Source of the DNA: Nitrospiraceae bacterium
GTDB taxonomy: Bacteria; Nitrospirota; Nitrospiria; Nitrospirales; UBA8639
Direction: 5' to 3'
Length of the DNA stretch: 6,458 nucleotides
NCBI GenBank assembly: GCA_003523945.1
Contig: DOFS01000086.1
Span: 1-6,458, forward strand
Within the stretch, counting starts at the first letter, position 1, and every line of letters begins with the position of its first letter. Below are positions 1 to 6,458 of the stretch, in pieces. The position numbers and the translations under genes are program-made. The notes beneath the pieces are model-generated. The model was not told the origin of the DNA. It made no database searches and saw only the letters and a program-made list of their open reading frames with translations.

Positions 1-82
1 AATACATATGACGTTTCATTGTGTATAAGAAAAAATTCTAAAATTCGTTAAAAATGGACTGAGTTCCCTGACGAAACGCGGA

Positions 83-3000
83 CTATTGAAGTTTGGCTAA
101 CCTGCGGGCAAGTTTAAACCTCGACTTAAAACTCAACCGGGACGCCTTCCCTGTTTTCGATCTTTCCTCTCGATTTTTGCTCTCTCCCATCGTTGCAAAT
201 ACCACATATAAGCCCGGGATAAGAATCACGCCGAAAATGGTCCCGAAAAACATACCTCCCGCCGCCGCAGAGCCAATGGTATTGTTTCCGATCTCGCCGG
301 CTCCCGAGGCAAACATCAATGGAAGGAGCCCGGCAATAAATGCGAATGATGTCATCAAAATTGGACGCAAACGCAGTGCGGCCCCCTCAATCGCTGCTTC
401 AAAGGCGGTTTTTCCCCGTTTCTGCTGCAATATGGCAAATTCGATGATCAGAATGGCATTTTTACCGAGAATGCCAATCAACATGATCATCGCGATTTGA
501 GCGTAGATATTATTTTCCAAACCCATAATTAACAGGAAAAATAAGGCACCAAAGATCCCAACGGGTAGGGAAAGAATGACCGGCATGGGCAGTAAAAAAC
601 TCTCATATTGTGCGGCGAGGAGTAGATACACAAATAATAAGCAAATCAGAAAAATGTAAATGGCCTGATTGCCCATTTGGGCCTCATCTCGTGATGACCC
701 TGCCCAATCGTATCCAAAACCTTTCGGCAATTTACTGGCAGCCACCTCCTTGATGGCGGTAATAGCCTGCCCGCTGCTGTACCCTTTGGCAGGCTGACCA
801 TTGATCATGGCTGAGGGGTACATATTGTAACGGGTCACCTGCTCAGGACCATAAATTTTTTCAACGCGAAGAAAAGAAGAAAAGTGGACCATTTCCCCTG
901 TGTCATTTTTGATATATAACTTCATCAGATCATCAGGTTCTGCACGAAACTCTGGAAGCGCCTGGACCATGACTTTATACATCTGGCCGAAGCGGATGAA
1001 GTTGGTCGCATACACACTGCCAATCAGTGCTTGAAGGGTATTCATCGCATTTTCAGCCGTGACTCCCTTTTGAGCCGCCTTCTCGCCATCGATATGAAGC
1101 ATAAACTGAGGAAAACGTGCATTGAAGGTGGTAAAAGCATTAGCGATTTCCGGCCGTTTGTTAAGGTCATCGACAAAGGAATCAGCCGTTTTTTGCAATT
1201 CCTCAAGGGTGCCCGAACCGGTTTTGTCTAACAACCGCATTTCAAAACCGCTGGAATTCCCATAACCCGGCACAGGGGGGGGGGTAAAAAATTCAATGCT
1301 GGCATCTTTAATATGTTTGGTTTTTTCTTCAAGAAGGCTGATAATTTCATTATCGGAAGCCATTCGTTCATTCCATTTTTTCAAACTGATCAGATTCATT
1401 CCGTAGACGGCACCCGTACCTTCCGACAGGATGCTGAACCCGGCAAGACTTGAGACTGAAGTAACATCCTCCAATTCTGAGGCAATTTGCTGCACTTCAT
1501 CGACAACTTTTTCCGTGCGTTCAAGAGTCGCGCCTGTTGGAGCGGTGACATTGGCATAAATCGTGCCTTGATCTTCATTAGGAATAAAGCCCGAGGGAAC
1601 AAACGCCCCGATCAAACCGGTGCCCACGGAAAAACCAAGCAGAACCCCAAAAGTGATAATCCTTCTGTTCCCTATCGCGCTAATGAGTTTTTTGTAGTTA
1701 TCAGAAAGATTGTCATACCACCGATTGAATCCATCAAATAATTTCTGAAGTCGCGATGGTTGAGGGTGCTCGCTGTTGTGGGTATTTTTAAGAAACACGG
1801 CACAAAGCGCGGGGGTCAGTGTGAGCGCGGTTATCCCTGAAAGAACAATAGAGCAGGCCATAGTCAGAGAAAACTGCCTGTAAAAAATTCCCGTCGGTCC
1901 ATCCATAAACGCAACGGGCAAAAACACAGCCGACATGACAAGGGTAATGGCCATAATGGCCCCACTAATTTCATGCATGGCTTCCTCGGTAGCTTGCTGG
2001 GCTCCAATTCCTAAACCCTCCATCTTGGCATGAACCGCTTCAATCACCACAATCGCGTTATCGACCACAATACCTATGGCAAGAACCAACGCAAAAAGAG
2101 TAATGAGATTCAGAGAAAAACCCATCATGTGCATGAAGAAAAATGTGCCGACCAGAGATACCGGTACGGCCAAAATAGGGATGATGGTGAGCCGAACATT
2201 CTGCAAAAAGACAAACACCACCAGGGATACCAGAAGAAAGGCTTCAACCAGGGTTGTCAGGACTTGATGAATGGAGGCATCCAAAAACTGAGAAACATCA
2301 TAACTGAGGCTGTAATCCATCCCTGGAGGGAATGACGTCGATTTAATTTCCTCCATTTTCTCCTTGATCGTATTGATCACCTCCTTGGCATTACTTCCGG
2401 GGCGCTGTTTTAACACAATAGCAGCGGAGGCTTGTCCGTTTTCCTTGGAGAGAACATCATAATCCTGTGAATCGAATTCAATGTCTGCGACGTCTTTTAG
2501 CCGCAGAATTTCCCCATCATCCGTACTACTTAACACCAAATCTTCATAAGCTTCTTTTGTATTGTGTTTGCCGGTATATTTCAACACATACTGAAGGGCC
2601 TGGGCGTTCTTATTCCTACCTGAGCTTTCGCCAATTTTACCCGGGGCAGCTTCTACATTCTGGGCCTGTAATTTTTCGATAACCTCGAGAGCTGAAATGT
2701 TGTACATGACTAATTTATTGGGCCTTAGCCACACACGCATGGCATATTCCCTTGATCCCAAAATTTCAGCAAAACCGACGCCATCAATTCTTTTCAGCTC
2801 CTTCAGGACATTGATATCAGTGAAATTGTAGAGAAATTTTTCGTCTATCGTGGGATCCAGACTGAGTATGTTGATATACAACAACATACTGTTTTGTACC
2901 TTTTCGACGATCACTCCGGACTTAATCGCCTCTGGGGGTAACTCTTCCAAGGCGGAAGCCACTCTGTTCTGAACGTTGACAGCGGCTATCTCCGGGTCGG

Positions 3001-3292
3001 TCCCGGCCTTAAAAATAATCTGGATAAGGCTGGTGCCATCATTCCCAGAAACCGACGCCATGTAGGCCATGCCAGCGACACCATTAATGGCTCGCTCAAG
3101 TGGAGTCACCACAGCCTTGACCACCGCCTCGGCATTCGCACCAATAAATTTTGACGTCACATTGACCTCGGGAGGAGTAATATCGGGAAACTGAGTAACA
3201 GGGAGTTGGGTAAAGGACAATAAGCCCAGCAATGTGATGAAAAGAGATATAACGATGGAGAGAACCGGACGATGAATAAATATTGCAGTCAT
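83..3292 (-). CDS. RND efflux transporter, inner-membrane subunit (HAE1, AcrB/MexB family)
   Basis: Proton-driven inner-membrane pump of a tripartite efflux system, expected to export hydrophobic or amphiphilic compounds through the adaptor encoded just upstream and an outer-membrane channel. The 1069 residues match the usual length of about 1030-1070. The N-terminal helix (9-29) leads into porter sequence with the family signature GTDPEIAAVNVQNRV (97-111). TM2-TM6 fall at about 344-500, with the TM4 segment AIGIVVDNAIVVIEAV at 405-420. The second porter half spans about 565-870, with TM8-TM12 at about 875-1035, including GKNAILIIEFA at 943-953. The relay lysine (K944) is kept, but the second relay aspartate of AcrB (D408) is Asn412 here. 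A basic tail of about 33 residues closes the protein. ATG at 3292 fits the family N-terminus (FIHRP). No clear Shine-Dalgarno precedes it, so coupling to the adaptor 31 bases upstream is likely. A ten-C run encodes part of TPPP (670-673). The substrate cannot be told from sequence. Confidence 0.97.
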   Translation of the reverse strand: MTAIFIHRPVLSIVISLFITLLGLLSFTQLPVTQFPDITPPEVNVTSKFIGANAEAVVKAVVTPLERAINGVAGMAYMASVSGNDGTSLIQIIFKAGTDPEIAAVNVQNRVASALEELPPEAIKSGVIVEKVQNSMLLYINILSLDPTIDEKFLYNFTDINVLKELKRIDGVGFAEILGSREYAMRVWLRPNKLVMYNISALEVIEKLQAQNVEAAPGKIGESSGRNKNAQALQYVLKYTGKHNTKEAYEDLVLSSTDDGEILRLKDVADIEFDSQDYDVLSKENGQASAAIVLKQRPGSNAKEVINTIKEKMEEIKSTSFPPGMDYSLSYDVSQFLDASIHQVLTTLVEAFLLVSLVVFVFLQNVRLTIIPILAVPVSLVGTFFFMHMMGFSLNLITLFALVLAIGIVVDNAIVVIEAVHAKMEGLGIGAQQATEEAMHEISGAIMAITLVMSAVFLPVAFMDGPTGIFYRQFSLTMACSIVLSGITALTLTPALCAVFLKNTHNSEHPQPSRLQKLFDGFNRWYDNLSDNYKKLISAIGNRRIITFGVLLGFSVGTGLIGAFVPSGFIPNEDQGTIYANVTAPTGATLERTEKVVDEVQQIASELEDVTSVSSLAGFSILSEGTGAVYGMNLISLKKWNERMASDNEIISLLEEKTKHIKDASIEFFTPPPVPGYGNSSGFEMRLLDKTGSGTLEELQKTADSFVDDLNKRPEIANAFTTFNARFPQFMLHIDGEKAAQKGVTAENAMNTLQALIGSVYATNFIRFGQMYKVMVQALPEFRAEPDDLMKLYIKNDTGEMVHFSSFLRVEKIYGPEQVTRYNMYPSAMINGQPAKGYSSGQAITAIKEVAASKLPKGFGYDWAGSSRDEAQMGNQAIYIFLICLLFVYLLLAAQYESFLLPMPVILSLPVGIFGALFFLLIMGLENNIYAQIAMIMLIGILGKNAILIIEFAILQQKRGKTAFEAAIEGAALRLRPILMTSFAFIAGLLPLMFASGAGEIGNNTIGSAAAGGMFFGTIFGVILIPGLYVVFATMGESKNREERSKTGKASRLSFKSRFKLARRLAKLQ

Positions 3293-3323
3293 AGGTATCT
3301 AATGTTTCTCAATCTTGACTGCT

Positions 3324-4418
3324 TCACAGCATGGCGGTGGCAATATCAACATGAACAGGGTGCACCTTGTCTCCATTCATCACATTCTCCACACCCTCGA
3401 ACAGGATCTGTTCGTCTTCAGACAAACCCGATTCCACCACGTACAAATTTGGTAGTCGCATTTTAGAAACAATATTCCTTTGTTCCAGCACATTGTCTTG
3501 ATTCACCACGTACACATACAATTGATCTTGGATTTCAAATGTTGATTTTTGAGGAATGAGCAACGCATTTTCCAGTATTTTATGAACAATGACCTTCCCA
3601 TTTGCCCCCTGTTTTAATAGTCCATCGGGGTTGGGGAATCTGGCCCTGAACGCAATATTCCCTGTTGAGCTGTCGAATTCACTTTCAATCATTTCTATCG
3701 TTCCTTCATACCCATAAAGGACTTGATTGGCGAGCTCAAAGCTCACAACCTTGGTCCCTCGTTCTCCAGAAGCAATGTAATTAAGATAATCGACTTCTGA
3801 AAGGTTGAAATAGGCGAATACCTCACGATTATCAGACAGTGAGGTTAAGATGTCTCCTTCGGCTATCAAACTTCCTACTTTATTTGGAATACGGTTAATG
3901 AAACCGTCAAAGGGAGCTCGTATTTTTGAAAACGAAAGGTTTAATGCTTCCTGCTCTTTGTTGGCCATCGCTTCTTCCACGTCGGCTTTCAATGCATCTA
4001 CCTTGGCTTGAATAACATACAGCTCCGATTTAGACACAATATTTTTTTCTACCAACACGGTCACGTTTGCTAGTTCAACTTTGGCAACCTTCAGGTCTGC
4101 CAAGGCACTTCGATACGCCGCGTTCGCTTTTTGCAATTCCTTTTCAAATACGTTATTGGTCAAGGCAAACAATAACTGCCCTTTCTTGACCGGTTGCCCT
4201 TCATCAACATAGATTTTTTCAATATAACCTCTAATCTTACTTCGTATCTCTACATAATTCACCGATTGAATTTGGGCGACATATTTGCTGCTATATTCCG
4301 CGTCTTCTACGACCGGATAAATCACCTGATGAGTATCGACAGTTTCAGCCTCTTTTTTATACGTGCAGGATACCGTGAGCAAACAGACTGAAATAAACAG
4401 AAATGGGCTAATTTTCAT
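3324..4418 (-). CDS. RND efflux periplasmic adaptor lipoprotein (membrane fusion protein, AcrA/MexA family)
   Basis: Periplasmic adaptor linking the RND pump to an outer-membrane channel. The protein has 364 residues from the ATG at 4418. This start gives a lipoprotein signal peptide, MKISPFLFISVCLLTVSC, with the lipid-bearing Cys at 18 and a lipobox (LTVSC) that is allowed but not classical. An in-frame TTG at 4502 would add 28 residues ahead of the signal and bury it, so it is rejected. A weak purine stretch, AGAAGAAAC, lies about 7 bases before the ATG. Domains in order are: first lipoyl half-motif about 55-86 (VEIRSKIRGYIEKIYVDEG), helical hairpin about 88-160, second lipoyl half about 162-194 (SKIRAPFDGFINRIPNKVG), beta-barrel about 196-285, and membrane-proximal domain about 286-355. 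It is first in a two-gene operon, ending 31 bases before the pump. Sampled lines are about 40% GC, clearly lower than the ligase gene at the right edge. The motif style resembles Bacteroidota adaptors, a judgement from memory. Confidence 0.95.
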   Translation of the reverse strand: MKISPFLFISVCLLTVSCTYKKEAETVDTHQVIYPVVEDAEYSSKYVAQIQSVNYVEIRSKIRGYIEKIYVDEGQPVKKGQLLFALTNNVFEKELQKANAAYRSALADLKVAKVELANVTVLVEKNIVSKSELYVIQAKVDALKADVEEAMANKEQEALNLSFSKIRAPFDGFINRIPNKVGSLIAEGDILTSLSDNREVFAYFNLSEVDYLNYIASGERGTKVVSFELANQVLYGYEGTIEMIESEFDSSTGNIAFRARFPNPDGLLKQGANGKVIVHKILENALLIPQKSTFEIQDQLYVYVVNQDNVLEQRNIVSKMRLPNLYVVESGLSEDEQILFEGVENVMNGDKVHPVHVDIATAML

Positions 4419-4470
4419 TTGAGTGTTTCTTCTATGTGAAATCGTGAACAATGGAACGAATTGAGCTCTC

Positions 4471-4483
4471 TTGATTCGATCAA
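4471..4483. promoter_or_regulatory. Short inverted repeat, possible operator upstream of the efflux operon
   Basis: TTGAT-TCG-ATCAA is a perfect 5-base inverted repeat with a 3-base centre, 53 to 65 bases before the adaptor start. It overlaps the candidate -10 box. RND operons are commonly repressed by TetR or MarR family proteins at such a place, but the arms are short and no regulator gene is in the window. Confidence 0.2.
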
Positions 4484-4502
4484 ATACCGATGGGGTTCCC
4501 AA
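4474..4502 (-). promoter_or_regulatory. Possible sigma-70-like promoter for the efflux operon
   Basis: On the minus strand TTGGGA (4497-4502) and TCGAAT (4474-4479) are separated by 17 bases, each matching the consensus box at 4 of 6 positions. Transcription would start near 4467, about 50 bases before the adaptor ATG. The match is weak. The main support is its position and its overlap with a short inverted repeat. Confidence 0.2.
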
Positions 4503-4699
4503 CCAGAGAAACTCTTCAGTGCAAAGAAATTGAGCCTACACACGAAATAACGCCTACTCATAGGGAGAAACAGAGCCCAATCCAGTTGAGTGAAACAAGT
4601 GGAGGAGTCCGACACCCCATAACTAAAAAACCTATGCGTAAATATATTTTGGGTACAGCCTTACAGATATGGAAAGCACAGAAAGAAAAAATACACTTC

Positions 4700-4726
4700 C
4701 TCAAATCAAAACAAATCCGATTTGAG
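4700..4726 (-). repeat. Inverted repeat, 8-base arms, possible weak terminator
   Basis: CTCAAATC (4700-4707) and GATTTGAG (4719-4726) are perfect inverted copies around an 11-base spacer. Read on the minus strand, the hairpin is followed after about 8 bases by a T-rich run (4685-4692). This would be an imperfect intrinsic terminator for leftward transcripts entering from the ligase locus. The stem is AT-rich and the T run is displaced, so a regulatory site or chance is equally possible. Confidence 0.3.
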
Positions 4727-5573
4727 TGCAGGTAGGGATACACAATCGACAATCAGCATCCCCAAGAACACCATAGATCAAACCTAGGATTTTTTCCGCA
4801 CCGACACTGGCTTTCCTCAACGTGAGTCCAAATGTTCTCTGCAATGACAGACAACGGGTTTTCATGGAAATGAAATAAAGCCCGATTGAGGACATAACGC
4901 AGGCGCCATAAATTTCATCAAGATTGCCAGCTACCTATTTTCTCTGAGAATTTGGTCCTCCCTCCCTTAATCACAAAATAAACCTATCCCAATTCATTTC
5001 ATAAAAACAAAGCTCTCAGTTATCGTTGTTGCAGCCTCGACTTCCTGACATCGTGCGGATGGGACATTCCCACAAATTGGTTTCATTCGTGCGAAGTCAA
5101 AACTACCATGGCTATAAACTCCATGGACATTTAATGTTATGGCTTTCAAGACCAAACTGGACAGAACCATACCTAGGGATTTCATCCTTTCCTAAAAAAG
5201 AGAGCAAATTATGAGCCACAGCCCTCACCTTCGAGACGGGCTAAAAACTTCCAATAAATTGGTGGTAATTATAGGGCGCCATTTGAAAAATGATCCTTAC
5301 ATGTCAGGATGCCACGATCTATCACGCTATCCTCCACTAAACCACGAAAAACCGATATTTGAGACATATTGTTTTATTACCTGGAGTTCCTATCCTGAAG
5401 GATCAGCTAGCCTAGAACTGATTTCGTTAAAAAATTTTGATAACGCCCTTGACATTCGCCTGCTTGCCTTCCCTTACTTAGTTTAAGTTATCACTGTCGA
5501 ATAATGCAGTAAAGGCGTCAACACTTAATAAACGGCAGACTAAATGGTGCCTCCGGCATACTCGGTCCGAGCT

Positions 5574-5737
5574 TTAGATATCTGGTTTATTAGGGAGAGA
5601 TTCCATGGAAGGGCGAGAGGACCATTCATCGCAATAATCGCGGCTTTCCTGCACATAGCTGCGAAAGGGATCGGCCATGACAAAAGCCGGACTCCCCTGA
5701 AGTTGCAAAACCGACCAATTGATGACATAAGGTGGCC
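5574..5737 (-). pseudogene. pafA: Displaced C-terminal end of PafA in the +1 frame
   Basis: Directly after the ligase frame stops, the +1 frame encodes PPYVINWSVLQLQG, then MADPFRSYVQES, and ends at TAA 5574-5576. The pattern (V/I)-x-W, eight or so residues, then DPFR matches the end of PafA proteins (remembered M. tuberculosis PafA: VDWVHLKL...CKDPFR). This piece belongs to the same gene as 5746-6458 and has no start signal of its own. Unless the break is an assembly error or is bypassed by a +1 frameshift during translation, the protein lacks its C-terminal domain end. Confidence 0.8.
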
Positions 5738-5756
5738 GGCGCGGATCATGATGGCC
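5733..5756 (-). repeat. GGCCA direct repeat bounding a 19-base frame-breaking segment in pafA
   Basis: On the minus strand GGCCA occurs at 5752-5756 and again at 5733-5737, 19 bases apart start to start. Deleting one copy plus the intervening 14 bases removes the in-frame TGA and joins GAC AGG CCA directly to CCT TAT GTC, giving GDRPPYVINWS. Because 19 is 3n+1, the segment accounts exactly for the observed +1 shift. It also contains the 8-base palindrome ATCATGAT (5745-5752). Confidence 0.65.
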
Positions 5757-6458
5757 TGTCGCCTTCTCTAAGAAATTCTGCCCACCCTTCCTTAACGATA
5801 TGGCGAATGATTTCTGATCGCCCGAACGCACGAGTATTTCGTGGTGGATGACCTTTCGCCAACTCGACCAGGTCATTCGTCGTAAAGCGCGGCGCATCGC
5901 CTTCTTCTGCCATGCCATGGTACAGCCCTGCCTGTGGATCGACATTGTGATATTCCAAATCCAAACTTTTCAACCAGGGATCGTCCCATTCCAATTTCTC
6001 TGCTTCCCGAAAGGTTTCCAGCAACGAGAGCTTGGAGGCCCAATCAACCCGGCCCACCACCTCCTGATACCCTTTGTGTAAATCCTTCACGACCGATTCC
6101 CAATGGGCCAGAACCCAATCTGTTTCCTCATCCTGCCCGGCATAGTGTTTATCAGCGGCTTCCCAAAATTGCTCCTGGATATCCAAGGCAGAAAGGTGCT
6201 GGCCGGTTGAGAGAGTGACCATCCATTTTTGCTGAGGGTCGCGGGAGATGGCTCGCAAGGTCTGGACAGGATCATCGAAATCCAACCCTTGTGGGGCATG
6301 CCCTTCTTCGATTAATTGCAGGACCAATCCGGTTGTACCCATTTTCAATAGGGTGGCCTCTTCTGCCATGTTCGAATCGCCCATGAGCAAATGCAACCGC
6401 CGGAACCGTTCGGGGTCGGCCAAGGGCTCATCCCGCGTATTTACAATGGCCCGGTTGT
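5746..6458 (-). CDS. pafA: Pup/UBact-protein ligase PafA, 5'-incomplete at the window edge and truncated by a premature stop
   Basis: PafA is an ATP-dependent, glutamine-synthetase-fold ligase that joins the C-terminal glutamate of Pup (or UBact) to lysines of substrates, marking them for the bacterial proteasome. The visible 236 residues enter in frame from the window edge (NRAIVNTRDEP, 6424-6456), so the true start lies beyond 6458. An in-frame TTG at 6423 is internal. Family blocks seen are NTRDEP, RFRRLHLLMGDSNM (6367-6405), ATLLKMGTTGLVL, VDWASKLSLLE, WDDPWLKSLDLEYHN and PPRNTRAFGRSEIIRHI. The catalytic N-terminal region (about half the gene) is outside. Dop, the related depupylase/deamidase, shares most of these blocks. 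PafA is preferred because the out-of-frame C-terminus carries a DPFR block, which Dop lacks. The frame ends with GDRPS and TGA (5746-5748), before the small C-terminal domain is complete. Sampled lines are about 50-62% GC. Confidence 0.87.
   Translation of the reverse strand, partial: NRAIVNTRDEPLADPERFRRLHLLMGDSNMAEEATLLKMGTTGLVLQLIEEGHAPQGLDFDDPVQTLRAISRDPQQKWMVTLSTGQHLSALDIQEQFWEAADKHYAGQDEETDWVLAHWESVVKDLHKGYQEVVGRVDWASKLSLLETFREAEKLEWDDPWLKSLDLEYHNVDPQAGLYHGMAEEGDAPRFTTNDLVELAKGHPPRNTRAFGRSEIIRHIVKEGWAEFLREGDRPS

Larger units (their letters stand above)
4419..5573. other. Gene-poor spacer of about 1.15 kb between the efflux operon and the ligase gene
   Basis: No open frame here looks like a real protein. 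All are under 100 codons, rich in Cys, His, Trp and Pro, and resemble no family I recognise. The longest forward one (5211-5486, 91 codons) starts inside an ATGA overlap with another weak frame and is not supported. No tRNA, rRNA, CRISPR or transposase fragment was seen. A sampled line is about 40% GC. The stretch holds the candidate efflux promoter near its left end and an 8-base inverted repeat at 4700-4726. It may be decayed DNA at the junction of two regions of different origin. Confidence 0.6.

Noticed and set aside
1..82. Possible terminator downstream of the pump
   Set aside because: Only a CGTTTC/GAAACG pair 55 bases apart and an unlinked T run are visible. There is no compact stem followed by T residues.
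93..500. Forward 135-codon frame within the pump gene
   Set aside because: Antisense to a full-length, well-conserved RND transporter. It has no recognisable domain and is a shadow frame.
4419..4502. 28-residue N-terminal extension of the adaptor from TTG at 4502
   Set aside because: It would place a charged non-signal sequence before a clear lipoprotein signal peptide that starts at ATG 4418.
4701..4895. Reverse 64-codon frame in the spacer
   Set aside because: It begins at a non-supported start, is Cys-rich, resembles nothing known and overlaps an inverted repeat.
5106..5137. Two CCATGG sites and an ACATT-T-AATGT palindrome
   Set aside because: Short palindromes expected by chance in this length. 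They are not at a promoter or gene end and are not linked to any feature.
5211..5486. Forward 91-codon frame with a purine-rich stretch before its ATG
   Set aside because: The composition looks random and I recognise no family. It overlaps another weak frame by ATGA, but neither looks like protein-coding DNA.
5540..5749. Reverse frame starting at the ATG that overlaps the pafA TGA
   Set aside because: It looks like a coupled downstream gene, but it overlaps the displaced PafA C-terminus, which has the recognisable motif in a different frame.

Overview
The window carries two unrelated loci, both reading on the minus strand, separated by about 1.15 kb with no convincing gene. The left two thirds (83-4418) is a two-gene tripartite efflux operon. 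A lipoprotein periplasmic adaptor (AcrA/MexA type, 3324-4418) comes first. A full-length RND inner-membrane transporter of the hydrophobe/amphiphile class (AcrB/MexB type, 83-3292) follows 31 bases later. Adaptor and pump would pair with an outer-membrane channel to export drugs, detergents or other amphiphiles across two membranes. No channel or regulator gene lies inside the window, which ends 82 bases past the pump.

The right edge (5574-6458) holds the 3' part of a PafA-family ligase gene, which attaches Pup or the Pup-like protein UBact to lysines of target proteins. It is cut at its 5' end by the window. Its reading frame is broken near the end. The frame stops at 5746, and the missing C-terminus (INWSVLQLQ...MADPFRSY) is encoded just downstream in the +1 frame. 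Removing 19 bases lying between two GGCCA copies (minus strand) rejoins the two parts as ...GDRPPYVINWS.... This looks like a small insertion that has truncated the ligase, and it is the most notable signal in the window.

The RND pump and lipoprotein adaptor imply a Gram-negative (diderm) cell. PafA in such a cell suggests one of the few non-actinobacterial lineages with a Pup/UBact proteasome system. Nitrospirota (Nitrospira-like) is the best guess, by inference only. Hand counts on sampled 60-base lines give about 50-62% GC in the ligase gene, about 38-42% in the adaptor and about 35-57% in the pump. The efflux operon may therefore have been acquired from a lower-GC donor. Its protein style also resembles Bacteroidota pumps.
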